Assembly: GCA_019218375.1 (NCBI GenBank)
Contig: JAHUUK010000008.1
Coordinates: forward strand, 1-64,000
From: Dermabacteraceae bacterium TAE3-ERU5
GTDB taxonomy: Bacteria > Actinomycetota > Actinomycetes > Actinomycetales > Dermabacteraceae
DNA: 64,000 nucleotides
Direction: 5' to 3'
The notes under the pieces were generated by a model, which had not been told where the DNA came from, searched no databases, and was given only the letters and a program-made list of their open reading frames with translations. Both the position numbers and the translations under genes were made by a program. This document shows positions 46,064 to 54,663 of the stretch, piece by piece (position 1 is the first letter of the stretch; every line of letters begins with the position of its first letter).

Positions 46064-46906
46064 TTATTGGCCGTCCTCGTAGCGGCGCCGATATGCCCCG
46101 GCCACGGTGTCGGCCACCAGCGGGTATTCCTGGCTGCCGCTGTAGGAGAGCAGGCAGGGGCCGCTCAGTAGGGCCGCTTCGCCCTCCCCCGTTACCTCGC
46201 GCCCGCCCGGCCAGCTGATGCTGCGCCCGCCTGCCGCGCGCACAATGGCGATACCGGCGGCGATGTCCCACGGCTTGATCGCGGTGTGGAAGCAGGCGTC
46301 GGCCCATCCGGCGGCCACGTAGCAAAGCTGTAGCGCGGCGGGGCCGACCTCGGTCAGCAGGTGGGTGCCGGCCATCAGCTCCCGGTGGCGTTCCCGGGAG
46401 AAGTTTTCGTCCGCGTTCAGATCGTTCAGGGTCGGGAAGCGCGAAAGCACCATCGCGTCGGCCTCGCGGCGCGGCTCGGGGGCGCGCAGGGGCCGACCGT
46501 TCAGATACGCCCGCTCCTCGTCGGATGTAAACAGCCAGCCCAGGATGGGTGCGTTCACCACGCCCGCGACGATCCGGCCGCCCAGCACCACGCCGATGGA
46601 GACGCAGAAATTGGGCATGCCCGACGCAAAGAAGCTGGTGCCGTCGATCGGGTCAACGAAGAACGTGGGGGTATCGCCCTCCCCCAGCGAGTCGGCGCCG
46701 TACTCCTCGCCGACGATCCGGCAGCCGGGAGCGAGCCGGGCCAGCTCCTCGCGAATCAGCTTCTCGCAGTGCTTATCGTGCACCGTCACGATGTCGTGGC
46801 TGCTGGTTTTCGCCTCCCTGCCCATGCTGGAACGGTCGATGCTGCGCAGGTAGCGCGCGGCGACCTCGGAAGCGGCAACGGCAACGGACAGCAGATCGTT
46901 AGACAC
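46064..46906 (-). CDS. Inositol monophosphatase-family phosphatase
   Basis: 280-residue Mg-dependent phosphomonoesterase, with metal ligands in GEEYG, FVDPIDGTSFFASG and KPWDIAAGIAIVRAAGG. Family members hydrolyse inositol-1-phosphate, histidinol-phosphate, fructose-1,6-bisphosphate or PAP; the sequence does not decide which. It begins 31 bases after the modBC stop on the same strand. The molybdate neighbourhood does not predict the substrate. Confidence 0.88.
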   Translation of the reverse strand: MSNDLLSVAVAASEVAARYLRSIDRSSMGREAKTSSHDIVTVHDKHCEKLIREELARLAPGCRIVGEEYGADSLGEGDTPTFFVDPIDGTSFFASGMPNFCVSIGVVLGGRIVAGVVNAPILGWLFTSDEERAYLNGRPLRAPEPRREADAMVLSRFPTLNDLNADENFSRERHRELMAGTHLLTEVGPAALQLCYVAAGWADACFHTAIKPWDIAAGIAIVRAAGGRSISWPGGREVTGEGEAALLSGPCLLSYSGSQEYPLVADTVAGAYRRRYEDGQ

Positions 46907-46937
46907 GGCTCTATTCCTCGCGATAGTGAAAAACTGG

Positions 46938-48827
46938 CTACCCCTGCAGCGCGTGAATACGCACTGCAGACGCCTTCACCGCAAACACTACGCGGGAACC
47001 CACCCGCAAATCCATGCCGGCCACCGCCTGCAGGGTCACCTCGGCGGACAGGCCCGCCCCGCGCACCAGGACGGTGCGCCCATGCTGTTCGATCTCGCTC
47101 ACCTCTGCCGCTATCGCGTTACGGGGCGAGCCGCCGGGATCGCTCATAAAGAGCGCCACGGACGAAGGCTCGATGACGGCCACGGCGGGGCCTACCCCCA
47201 TGTCTTCGTCGGCAATACCGCGCAGGGTGATGCCGCTTTCGGCGTGCAGCGCTTCGCCGTCATAGTTCCCGGGCAGCACGCACGTTCCGGCCAGGTAGCC
47301 GAGGAACGGGGAGGTCGGCCTGGCGAGCACCTCGCCCACCTGGCCCGAAGCGGTGAGCCTGCCGGATTCAAGCACCGCCAGATCGTCGGCGAGCGCCAGC
47401 ACATCCAGCATGTCGTGCGTTATCAGCAGGGTGGTGCGGTCGCGCAGCAGGGTCGCGAGCAGCCGCCTGATGGGGGGCGTCGCGGTAACGTCCAGCGCGG
47501 CGAAGGGTTCGTCCAGCAGCACGAGGTCGGGGTCTCCGGCCAGCGCGCGGGCGATCGCGGCGCGCTGGGCCTGGCCGCCGGAGACCTCTCCGGGCAGGCG
47601 TTTTTCGTATCCGGCAAGCCCGACCTGTGCGAGGAGTTTTTGCGCCCTACGCTGGGCTTCTTCTTTGCTCGCGCCCTGGCTGCGGGGCGCGAACGCCACG
47701 TTTTCGAGCAGGCTCAGGTGCGGGAACAGCAGCGGGTCCTGGCTGAGGTGGGCGATGCGTCGTTTTTGCATGCTCAGCCCGTCTAGTTCCCGCTTCCCCA
47801 GCCGTGCATGCCCGGAGTGTGCCACCGCGCCGGTGAGAGCGCCGAAAAGGCTGGACTTTCCCGCCCCGTTGGGGCCGACGATAGCTAGGGTGCGCCCGGC
47901 AGCGACCTCCAGCGTCGCGTCCACGTTTCTTTCCGCGATAGCGATATGCGCATTGAGCGCGCGGGCGGGGGTTTCGCTAACGGGGGCCGTTGCCGCCGGT
48001 AGTGCGGGCGCGGTGTCTTCCGGCACGCTCTCGCGACGGCCCGGTTTGGCGCGCCTGGGCCGGTAGGCCGCGAGCACCACGGCCCCGGCCACCAGCACCA
48101 GCAGCAGGGAGAGCGAAGCCGCGGCCTCGGGCGCGATCTCTCGCTGCAAATAGATCTCTAGCGGCAGGGTGCGGGTGGTTCCCTGCAGGCTGCCCGCGAA
48201 GGTAAGCGTGGCCCCGAATTCGCCCAGCGCACGGGCGAAGGAAAGAATCGTGCCGGAAACTATGGCGGGTGCGAGCAGCGGCAGTGTTATTCGCCGCAGG
48301 ATGCGACCACCGCCTGCGCCCAGTCCCGCCGCGGCCCGTTCGTATTTGGCGGGGGTGGCGTTTAACGCTCCCTCCAAAGAAAGCACGGTGAACGGCAGTG
48401 CCACGAAAACCTGTGCCAGGATTACCGCCCCGGTGGTGAACGCGATGCGCACGCCGAAAAAATCGAGCAGCGGCGCGGTAACGCCCTGCCTGCCGTAGGT
48501 GAGCAGCAATGCGAAGCCGCCTACGACCGGCGGCAGCACGAGCGGCAGCAGGATCAGCGCGCGCAGCACGGAACGGCCGGGAAAATCGCCCCTCGCCAGC
48601 ACCAGTGCCAGCGGCACCCCCAGGATCAGGCAGGCCAGGGCCGCGCTGAAGGAGGTCAGCAGGCTCAGGCGCAGCGCGTCCAGCGATGCGGGCGAGGTGA
48701 GCAGGGCGGGAACGTCGGCCCAGGGAACGTTGGCGAGTATCCCGACCAGCGGCAAGAGGATAAAGCCCGCCCCGGCCAGCGCCAGGAGCGGCACCGGCCA
48801 GGGAAGGTGTGAGGGGTTACGGGGCAT
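46938..48827 (-). CDS. modBC: Molybdate ABC transporter permease-ATPase fusion
   Basis: One 629-residue protein joins the ModB permease and the ModC ATPase. Residues about 15-255 contain six membrane segments and the EAA-type loop (about 164-185). A Pro/Ala/Glu linker follows (about 258-290). The ATPase has Walker A GPNGAGKS (318-325), signature VSGGQ (415-419) and Walker B LVLLDE (435-440). The C-terminus has a TOBE-like segment (about 555-625) that may bind molybdate. It is preceded by modA. The fusion supplies its own ATPase. Confidence 0.93.
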   Translation of the reverse strand: MPRNPSHLPWPVPLLALAGAGFILLPLVGILANVPWADVPALLTSPASLDALRLSLLTSFSAALACLILGVPLALVLARGDFPGRSVLRALILLPLVLPPVVGGFALLLTYGRQGVTAPLLDFFGVRIAFTTGAVILAQVFVALPFTVLSLEGALNATPAKYERAAAGLGAGGGRILRRITLPLLAPAIVSGTILSFARALGEFGATLTFAGSLQGTTRTLPLEIYLQREIAPEAAASLSLLLVLVAGAVVLAAYRPRRAKPGRRESVPEDTAPALPAATAPVSETPARALNAHIAIAERNVDATLEVAAGRTLAIVGPNGAGKSSLFGALTGAVAHSGHARLGKRELDGLSMQKRRIAHLSQDPLLFPHLSLLENVAFAPRSQGASKEEAQRRAQKLLAQVGLAGYEKRLPGEVSGGQAQRAAIARALAGDPDLVLLDEPFAALDVTATPPIRRLLATLLRDRTTLLITHDMLDVLALADDLAVLESGRLTASGQVGEVLARPTSPFLGYLAGTCVLPGNYDGEALHAESGITLRGIADEDMGVGPAVAVIEPSSVALFMSDPGGSPRNAIAAEVSEIEQHGRTVLVRGAGLSAEVTLQAVAGMDLRVGSRVVFAVKASAVRIHALQG

Positions 48828-48866
48828 TTGGTTTCCTATTTGCGCTCCACTAGAGCGGAGCGGAAC

Positions 48867-49682
48867 TTACTTGGCGTCGGGGGCACCGAAGCCTGCGTTT
48901 TGCAGAACTTCCTGCCCCTTGGCGGAAAGCACGTACGCGATGAACTGCTTGCTCAGCTCCGGCTGAGCGCTGCCTTTCACCTGCGCAATCGGGTAGGTGT
49001 TAAGGAACTTACCAGCCTCTGCGATCTGCACGGCCTCGGCCTTGCCGTCGGCGCGGGCAATGTCGGTCGCGTAGACTAGGCCCGTATCCGCCTGTCCGGT
49101 GGTGACCTTGGTCAGAACGTCGGTCACGGAGTTTTCTTCGCTGACCGGGGTGAGCGTGACCTTGGCGTCGGCCAGCACCTTATCGGAGGCGGTGCCGCAG
49201 GGAACCTGCGGGGCGCAGCGCACCACGCTGGTGTCGCCGGTCAGGTCTGCCAGGCCCTTCACGCCTTTCGGATTACCGGGGGCCACTGCGATCACCAGGC
49301 GGTTGCTGGCGAAGTTTTCCGGCTCCCCCACGATCAGGCCCTTCTCCTGGGCCGACTTCATGGTCTTTAGGTTGGCGGTGGCCAGCACATCGGCGGGAGC
49401 CCCGCCCTCTAGCTGCGTGACCAGCGCGGTGGAACCCGCGGTGGAAAGCAGCACCTTGGCCCCGGTTTCCGCTTCGAACTGCTTTGCGATTTCCGCGAAG
49501 GTCTTTTGCAGGGAGGCGGCGGCGAAAACGGTCAGGGTCTTGCCCTCCCCCGTACCCTTTTCCTGAGCTTTATCGTTTCCGGCGGCGGGCTGCTTCTCCT
49601 TGCCGGAGCAGGCGCTGATTCCAGCGGCCAGGCAGATGCTTCCGGCGGCGGCGAAAAGGTTACGGCGAGAGAAAATGGGCAT
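48867..49682 (-). CDS. modA: Molybdate-binding lipoprotein
   Basis: 271-residue periplasmic-type binding protein with a signal and lipobox (GISAC), starting FSRRNLFAAAG. The mature part has LTVFAAASLQKTFAEIAKQFEAETGAKV, STAGSTALVTQLEGGAPADV and ENSVTDVLTKVTTGQADTGLVYATD, the ModA patterns around the oxyanion site. The ATG at 49682 has GGAAGG upstream; an in-frame TTG at 49700 is less likely. It is first of the modA-modBC genes. Confidence 0.92.
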   Translation of the reverse strand: MPIFSRRNLFAAAGSICLAAGISACSGKEKQPAAGNDKAQEKGTGEGKTLTVFAAASLQKTFAEIAKQFEAETGAKVLLSTAGSTALVTQLEGGAPADVLATANLKTMKSAQEKGLIVGEPENFASNRLVIAVAPGNPKGVKGLADLTGDTSVVRCAPQVPCGTASDKVLADAKVTLTPVSEENSVTDVLTKVTTGQADTGLVYATDIARADGKAEAVQIAEAGKFLNTYPIAQVKGSAQPELSKQFIAYVLSAKGQEVLQNAGFGAPDAK

Positions 49683-49774
49683 GACAAATACACCTTCCAA
49701 AAGATTGTTGCGCGCTGCGCGTTAGCCGTTAGCGGCTTTTTGTTCCGGGCAGCGCCGGGCTGCCGCGGCGTTAT

Positions 49775-50170
49775 TTAACGGGGGACTTCGACAATCACGT
49801 TGGTCGATTTAATAACCGCGGTGGCGACCTTTCCCGGCTCCAGCCCTAGGTCGCGCACGGCCTCGGTGGAAAGCAGGGATACCACTCGGTTGATACCGCA
49901 CTGGATCTCTACCTGGCTCATCACCGTATCGGAGGTGACGGCGGTGATGATGCCGGTAAAGCGGTTGCGGGCCGAACGGCCGATGTCGGCGGGATCTGCG
50001 GGCAGCACCGCGTTAGAGGCCGCTACCTTAGCGAGCTCCAAACCATCCACGCAGGCACGGCCGGATTCGTCCTTTTGCCTGGTTAGCACGCCTTGGTCGA
50101 TCCAGCGGCGAACCGTGTCGTCGCTTACACCCAGGTAACGGGATGCGTCAGAGATCCGAATATGCGCCAT
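49775..50170 (-). CDS. HTH-TOBE molybdate-responsive regulator
   Basis: 131 residues in two parts: an excisionase/MerR-type helix-turn-helix (RISDASRYLGVSDDTVRRWI, 4-23) and a TOBE (molybdopterin/molybdate-binding) domain (about 67-131, SARNRFTGIITAV and STEAVRDLGLEPGKVATAVI). This is the ModE-like form with one TOBE domain. It precedes modA on the same strand and likely controls the mod genes. TATACT lies 7 bases before the ATG. Confidence 0.85.
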   Translation of the reverse strand: MAHIRISDASRYLGVSDDTVRRWIDQGVLTRQKDESGRACVDGLELAKVAASNAVLPADPADIGRSARNRFTGIITAVTSDTVMSQVEIQCGINRVVSLLSTEAVRDLGLEPGKVATAVIKSTNVIVEVPR

Positions 50171-50177
50171 GAAATGG

Positions 50178-50183
50178 AGTATA
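50178..50183 (-). promoter_or_regulatory. Candidate -10 for the HTH-TOBE regulator
   Basis: TATACT lies 7 bases before the ATG at 50170, near perfect for a -10 and consistent with a leaderless transcript. Confidence 0.5.
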
Positions 50184-50280
50184 TGGCACGCAAATGCGAA
50201 GCGTTGCCGTTTTGCGGATTTTAGTTAACCAACTTTCCGCATCTGCGGGAAAACTACCCCGCCAAGGCGCAGGTGCGCAG

Positions 50281-51063
50281 TCAGGCGCGGCGGCGCTCCA
50301 GGACGTCGTCAAGCTGCAGGTCCACCGCCGCGGGCAGGGAGGCAACCGCCGCTTCCGCCCATTCCGCGCGCGCTTCCTGTTCTTCAAGGTCTTCGTCCTC
50401 GAACGGCATCTGCGCAGAGGTGGCGAAGGGCTTGGGCTGGGAAAGCTCGCGGGAGTAAACGTCACGCAGGTAGCTATCGTGGCGTGCGCTGAGGTCTTCT
50501 ACCTCGCCGCGCAGCTGGTAGGCCGGGGCCGGAACCGGGACCGGGGTCCACTCGCGTGTACCGACGGTTTCCGTGCTGTTTTCTGCGGAAGTTTTTTCCT
50601 CGTGCGGCGCGGTGACCCAACCGGGCAGGGAACTGCGGTGCTTAGGGCGGGTCGGCTGTGCCGTCCGCAGGTGCTGGCGCGCACGCTTGCGTACGGCCAG
50701 AGAACGCAGCGCAAACACGTAGGCCGCCAGCAGGGAGAACACAATCACCAGCAGGGTGAGGGGCAGCAAGGAGACGGCGTAAAGGGCTGCGCAGAGCGCG
50801 TTCGCCGCGAGCAACAGGACGAGCATGCGGCGCTGGCGAACCTGCATCTGGGTTGGCTTTGCGGGCATCGTGGCGACCTCCTGCTGGCGTTTACGCAACT
50901 GCGGGGTTATGTCCCTGCCCCCGAGCCGCAAATGTTCTGTTCTGCGCGATTCGATCTCCGCCAGCACGCTTCTGCGCTGCGCGATGCGCGGCAGAACGTA
51001 CCCGAGCCAGAGCACAACCAGGGCCACTACGGCCAGTGTGCCCGGGTTGAAGGAATCGCTCAC
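50281..51063 (-). CDS. GlpR/SepX-like divisome membrane protein
   Basis: 260 residues: an N-terminal membrane segment (about 9-25), the conserved basic stretch YVLPRIAQRR followed by ESRRTEHLRLGG, a second hydrophobic pair (about 78-117), and a long charged C-terminus (Glu/Arg/Gln-rich). This order resembles SepX/GlpR, which work with DivIVA/Glp in actinobacterial division and polar growth. Glp (moeA) and rimJ, often beside it, are absent here. The GTG at 51063 has TAACGT 7 bases before it; the in-frame GTG at 51084 lacks a similar element. Confidence 0.75.
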   Translation of the reverse strand: MSDSFNPGTLAVVALVVLWLGYVLPRIAQRRSVLAEIESRRTEHLRLGGRDITPQLRKRQQEVATMPAKPTQMQVRQRRMLVLLLAANALCAALYAVSLLPLTLLVIVFSLLAAYVFALRSLAVRKRARQHLRTAQPTRPKHRSSLPGWVTAPHEEKTSAENSTETVGTREWTPVPVPAPAYQLRGEVEDLSARHDSYLRDVYSRELSQPKPFATSAQMPFEDEDLEEQEARAEWAEAAVASLPAAVDLQLDDVLERRRA

Positions 51064-51070
51064 GTTCCCT

Positions 51071-51076
51071 ACGTTA
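51071..51076 (-). promoter_or_regulatory. Candidate -10 for leaderless sepX-like gene
   Basis: TAACGT lies 7 bases before the GTG at 51063. Confidence 0.4.
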
Positions 51077-51203
51077 AATAACACCGGTGCTTTTTTCTTT
51101 CAACCGTGCGCGTGTCGCGGTAAAAAAGCGGTAAATCACCTGTCTGCCCCACTTTTTGACTCCCGCTGCTGCGCTTCGCGGCTTTTTCTGAAACGATCGA
51201 GGA

Positions 51204-51845
51204 ATGGACGCTTCCAGCGAAGAGAAAAATCGCCTGCGCAGCAGTATTCGCGCGCGCAGGCGTGAGCTTCTCGCGCAAGGCTCGGCCGACACCGCATCGG
51301 CCTCCGCCCTGCGCACCCACCTGGCGCGTTTAACCGTGGGGCTTGAGATAGGCAGTCAGGACCCGAACCAGGCCAGCGGCGGGCAGGCGGTGATCGCCGC
51401 GTTCCACCCGACCGCTGCGGAACCGCCCTTGCTGGCGGCCTGGGAAGATCTGGCTTTCAGCGGTTTCATCCTCTTATTCCCGGCCTTTTCCCCGCAGGGG
51501 CTGGATTGGGTTCCCTGGGACGGCAGCACCGACTTTCTTCCCTCTGCGGCCAAGGGGTTTGGCCTAGAACCGGCCGGGGAACGGATGGGGGTGGACGCAT
51601 TGCAGTACGCAGACCTGGTGATAGCGCCAGCCCTGGCGGTGTCGGAAGACGGCACCCGGCTCGGGCAGGGCGGCGGCTATTACGACCGCGCCCTGCTGCA
51701 CTGCCGCCCGCAGACCCCGATCTTCGCCGCCGTACATCCCCACGAGGTGCTGGCGGCGGGAGAACTTCCTCGCTGCGCGCACGACTTTCCCGTGGACGGC
51801 GCGGTGACGGCGGCGGGCATCACCCTCTGCGGCGCGTCCGGCTGA
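51204..51845 (+). CDS. 5-formyltetrahydrofolate cyclo-ligase
   Basis: ATP-dependent enzyme converting 5-formyl-THF to 5,10-methenyl-THF. The 213 residues have IRARRRELLAQG near the N-terminus, with the basic folate site, and GQGGGYYDRALLHC, the nucleotide/Mg loop, near the C-terminus. It is divergent from the sepX-like gene. The ATG is preceded by CGAGGA. In many actinobacteria this gene is near galU, glp and glpR. Confidence 0.92.
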   Translation: MDASSEEKNRLRSSIRARRRELLAQGSADTASASALRTHLARLTVGLEIGSQDPNQASGGQAVIAAFHPTAAEPPLLAAWEDLAFSGFILLFPAFSPQGLDWVPWDGSTDFLPSAAKGFGLEPAGERMGVDALQYADLVIAPALAVSEDGTRLGQGGGYYDRALLHCRPQTPIFAAVHPHEVLAAGELPRCAHDFPVDGAVTAAGITLCGASG

Positions 51846-51883
51846 CGCTGCTTAATAGCACCGACGCAACGAAACGGCCCCGT

Positions 51884-53134
51884 TCAGGAGCGGCGAGCCC
51901 GCCGACCTCGCGGACGCTCCGCAGCAGGCTCCACCTCCGCCAGCAGCGGCACTTCGCTTTCCGCATCCCCTTTCCCGGCCAGCAACGCCGCGATCCCCGT
52001 GGTTAGGGGAATCGCCAGCACCAGGCCGATGGAGGCGACCAGGGTGCGGAAGATTTCCTCCGCGATCTCCCCCGCCAGCAGGGTGTCCAGGAAGGAACGT
52101 TCGATGGTGGCGGCCACCAAAAGCACCGGCAGGGCGGTGCCGATGTAAGCGAATGCCAGGGTGTAGACGGTGGAGGCGATGTGATCGCGCCCGATCCGCA
52201 TCGCGGAGGTAAAGACCCGCAGCCGGTTCGCGTTCGGCATAGCGGCGCGCAGTTCCCAAACCGCCGAAGCCTGCGTGATGGTGACGTCGTTAAGCGCCCC
52301 GAGACCGGAGATGAGCACCCCGGCAAGCAGGATCGTGCTGAGGGAAATGTTTAGCCCGGAACCGTAAAGCAGCGAGGGCGCTTCCCCCTGTGTTCCCGTC
52401 ATTCCCGTCGGCCCCGCCGCCAGGAGCGCCATCACCAGCGTGACGGCCGCGCCCGCGATGGTGCCCCAGAGAGCCGTTGTAGTGCGGATAGAGATGCCGT
52501 GCGCCAAATAAACCGCAGGGAACATCATGGCCGACGCCCCGATCATTCCGACCAGCAGCGGATTGTTCCCCGCCAGCAGCGAGGGCAGCATGAAGAAGAC
52601 GACCACCGCGACGCTGGCGGCAAGCCCCACCACCGCCCGCAGCCCCCTGCCGCGCGCCACGGCGGCGACCACCAGCAGATAGATCGCAAACAACAGCAGC
52701 ATCGGCGTGGAGCGCTGCATATCGAAGTAGGAGTAGCGAGTCACGGGCTTGCCGTCTTCCCCCTGATCCACCAGCCCCATCACGCGCATTTCGCTGCCCC
52801 GGTGGGTGCCGTTCGCGAACACTTCCGGCGGTACGCTCACCTCGATGGTTTTACCGGCTATTGGCCCGGTCAGGCCGCGCGCCGAAACCTTCACGAATTC
52901 GCGCGGGTTCTTATCCGGTGGCACCTCCTGCACGCGCGCTACCTCCAGGTTCACGCCGGGAGCGAGCAGGGCCGTCTTGGGGGGCAATTTTCCTGCCGCG
53001 GGCCAGAGCAAAAACATGCCGAGCAGGGTGGCAAGCAGCAGCGGTACGGTCAGCGCGGCCAGCAGCAACCGCGCTCGCTTTCCCTGCGCTTCCGGGAGCG
53101 TGTGTTCGCCACCGTGAGAATGTCCGTGCCCCAT
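51884..53134 (-). CDS. YibE/F-family membrane protein
   Basis: 416-residue polytopic protein with about eight membrane segments after a beta-rich extracytoplasmic region (about 45-145). The N-terminus HGHSHGGEH is His-rich and could bind metal. The membrane region contains GLNISLSTILLAGVLISGLG and LNDVTITQASAVWELR, family motifs. Its function is not established. The ATG at 53134 is preferred over an in-frame TTG at 53152. Confidence 0.88.
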   Translation of the reverse strand: MGHGHSHGGEHTLPEAQGKRARLLLAALTVPLLLATLLGMFLLWPAAGKLPPKTALLAPGVNLEVARVQEVPPDKNPREFVKVSARGLTGPIAGKTIEVSVPPEVFANGTHRGSEMRVMGLVDQGEDGKPVTRYSYFDMQRSTPMLLLFAIYLLVVAAVARGRGLRAVVGLAASVAVVVFFMLPSLLAGNNPLLVGMIGASAMMFPAVYLAHGISIRTTTALWGTIAGAAVTLVMALLAAGPTGMTGTQGEAPSLLYGSGLNISLSTILLAGVLISGLGALNDVTITQASAVWELRAAMPNANRLRVFTSAMRIGRDHIASTVYTLAFAYIGTALPVLLVAATIERSFLDTLLAGEIAEEIFRTLVASIGLVLAIPLTTGIAALLAGKGDAESEVPLLAEVEPAAERPRGRRARRS

Positions 53135-53221
53135 GAATACCCCGCTAACCAAAACGGTTTACACTGTCACCGCAACTGTAGCCGTTTTAGCGCGGCTAAT
53201 ACCGACCCTGAGCGAGGACAA

Positions 53222-53407
53222 GTGCCCACCTACGTTTACGCCTGCAAAGACTGCGAGCACCGCTTTGAGCAGCACCAGAGCTTCAGCGATCCCGCGCTGA
53301 CGGTTTGCCCCGAATGCCAGGGGACGCTACGCAAGGTGTTTAACAGCGTGGGCGTGCAGTTCAAAGGCTCCGGTTTTTATTCGACCGACAAAGGCTCCGG
53401 CAAGTAG
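53222..53407 (+). CDS. FmdB-family zinc-ribbon protein
   Basis: 61 residues with two CxxC knuckles, Cys8/Cys11 (ACKDC) and Cys29/Cys32 (CPEC), and the family C-terminus of Gly, Ser and Lys (GSGFYSTDKG). FmdB proteins are small regulators of uncertain role. The start is GTG at 53222, with GAGGA just upstream. It is head-to-head with YibE/F and followed by the SAF gene. Confidence 0.9.
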   Translation: MPTYVYACKDCEHRFEQHQSFSDPALTVCPECQGTLRKVFNSVGVQFKGSGFYSTDKGSGK

Positions 53408-53463
53408 AACTTTTCCACACTCGGCAACATTAGGAACTTAATAGGTAGTCTTTGCCGGGTTAT

Positions 53464-53488
53464 CCACCGACGGGTGGCATCGTTTTTT
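53464..53488 (+). terminator. Terminator after the FmdB gene
   Basis: CCACC-GACG-GGTGG followed by CGTTTTTTC, a short stem with a six-T run. Confidence 0.55.
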
Positions 53489-53508
53489 CTCGCGCCTAGC
53501 GTCTAGGC

Positions 53509-54141
53509 ATGCCACTGCGAAAAAGGTTTTCTTTACCGAACCGTCCTCCCCGCGCACTACTCAGGTATCGCTATCCGATTGTTTGCTGCCTGGGCGGTTT
53601 GGCCCTGCTTTGTCTGTTTGCAGCGTTTTTTAACCGAGCCGAACCGCAGCGGGAGGTTCTGGTTAGCGAGGTTTCTCTGCCGCCGGGGGCACCGCTGCTG
53701 AGGGAAGCGCTACATGCCCGGCTCCTTCCCGCGCGCGCCGTACCGGACGATGCCCTATCCCCGGCCGACCTCGCATCCGCGCAGCACCTTAACTACCCCC
53801 TCCCGGCGGGGCAGGCACTGACTCGCAGCCATCTTTCTCCGCTGCCGCACGAAGATGAGCGAGTCATCGCGCTACCGTTACGCGAACAGGTGCCCGCGAG
53901 ACTCGTCACGTTTGGGAAGCGGGTAGAACTGATTTATCTTTCGCCCGAGGGCGGCAGCGAAACCCGCATCTTCGGGACCATAGTCCCGCTACCTGGGCAG
54001 ACGTCCGATGTTTCCGGTCCTGGGATGCTCACAGCTCCGACCGAGGCTGCCTTGCTCTGGGTGAGCGTGCCGAGTGTGAACGTTCCTGACGTGTTGCGTG
54101 CCATACGCGAAGAACGGCTAAATTACGCGTTTTACCTGTAG
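53509..54141 (+). CDS. SAF-domain (CpaB/RcpC-like) membrane-anchored protein
   Basis: 210 residues with one membrane segment near the N-terminus (about 24-42), then a SAF region (about 48-120; EVLVSEVSLPPG, ALHARLLPARAVPDDAL, GQALTRSHLSP) and a C-terminal beta domain. The pattern resembles CpaB/RcpC of Flp pili, but no pilus genes are next to it. SAF proteins near fmdB and mscL are a conserved actinobacterial context with unknown role. Confidence 0.82.
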   Translation: MPLRKRFSLPNRPPRALLRYRYPIVCCLGGLALLCLFAAFFNRAEPQREVLVSEVSLPPGAPLLREALHARLLPARAVPDDALSPADLASAQHLNYPLPAGQALTRSHLSPLPHEDERVIALPLREQVPARLVTFGKRVELIYLSPEGGSETRIFGTIVPLPGQTSDVSGPGMLTAPTEAALLWVSVPSVNVPDVLRAIREERLNYAFYL

Positions 54142-54210
54142 GTTCTTCCATGGATATAAACGCTATGTACGTATCCCACAAGTTTTTTCAGCAAAATAAG
54201 GAGCACCCCC

Positions 54211-54600
54211 GTGAAGGGCTTTAAAGATTTCATTATGCGCGGCAACGTGATTGACCTCGCGATTGCGGTCGTCATTGGTGGCGCGTTCACCGCTCTGGTT
54301 GGCGCTTTCGTAGAGAACCTGATCAACCCGATCATCGCGGTTGCCGGTGGCTCCAACCCCAAGGGTCTGGCCTGGCAGCTGATCGCCGGTAACGAAGCTA
54401 CCACCGTGAACCTGGGCGCCATCATCGGCGCGATCATCACCTTCGTGATCACCGCCGCCGTTGTTTACTTCGTCTTCGTGGTGCCGATGGCCAAGGCCAA
54501 GGCTCTGCGTGACAAGAAGCTGGGCATCGAAGAGGGCGAAGAGCCGGTTGCAGCCGACATCGCTCTGCTCACCGAGATCCGCGACCTGCTCAAGAAGTAA
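54211..54600 (+). CDS. mscL: Large-conductance mechanosensitive channel
   Basis: 129-residue pentameric osmotic release channel. N-terminal MKGFKDFIMRGNVIDLA with the first membrane helix and pore constriction AVVIGGAFTALVGAFVENLI, then a periplasmic loop, the second helix (about 70-92) and a Lys/Glu-rich C-terminal bundle. It starts at GTG with AAGGAG upstream. Bacterial MscL is usually about 130-150 residues. Confidence 0.95.
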   Translation: MKGFKDFIMRGNVIDLAIAVVIGGAFTALVGAFVENLINPIIAVAGGSNPKGLAWQLIAGNEATTVNLGAIIGAIITFVITAAVVYFVFVVPMAKAKALRDKKLGIEEGEEPVAADIALLTEIRDLLKK

Positions 54601-54607
54601 GCCGCAT

Positions 54608-54650
54608 AAAATATCGGCCCTCCCCGAACCGGGGTAGGGCCGATATTTTT
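54608..54650. terminator. Bidirectional terminator after mscL
   Basis: AAAATATCGGCCC...GGGCCGATATTTT with an inner CCCC/GGGG gives a long stem with A and T flanks, shared by mscL and the convergent membrane protein gene. Confidence 0.88.
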
Positions 54651-54663
54651 ATGCCTGCGCTAA

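Noticed and set aside
50071-50281. Molybdenum cofactor riboswitch upstream of the mod regulator
   Set aside because: The interval is only about 110 bases, with a -10 element 7 bases before the ATG, leaving no leader for a riboswitch.
53509-54141. Flp pilus assembly locus based on CpaB-like SAF protein
   Set aside because: No tad/flp genes are nearby; the fmdB-SAF-mscL context is a general actinobacterial arrangement.
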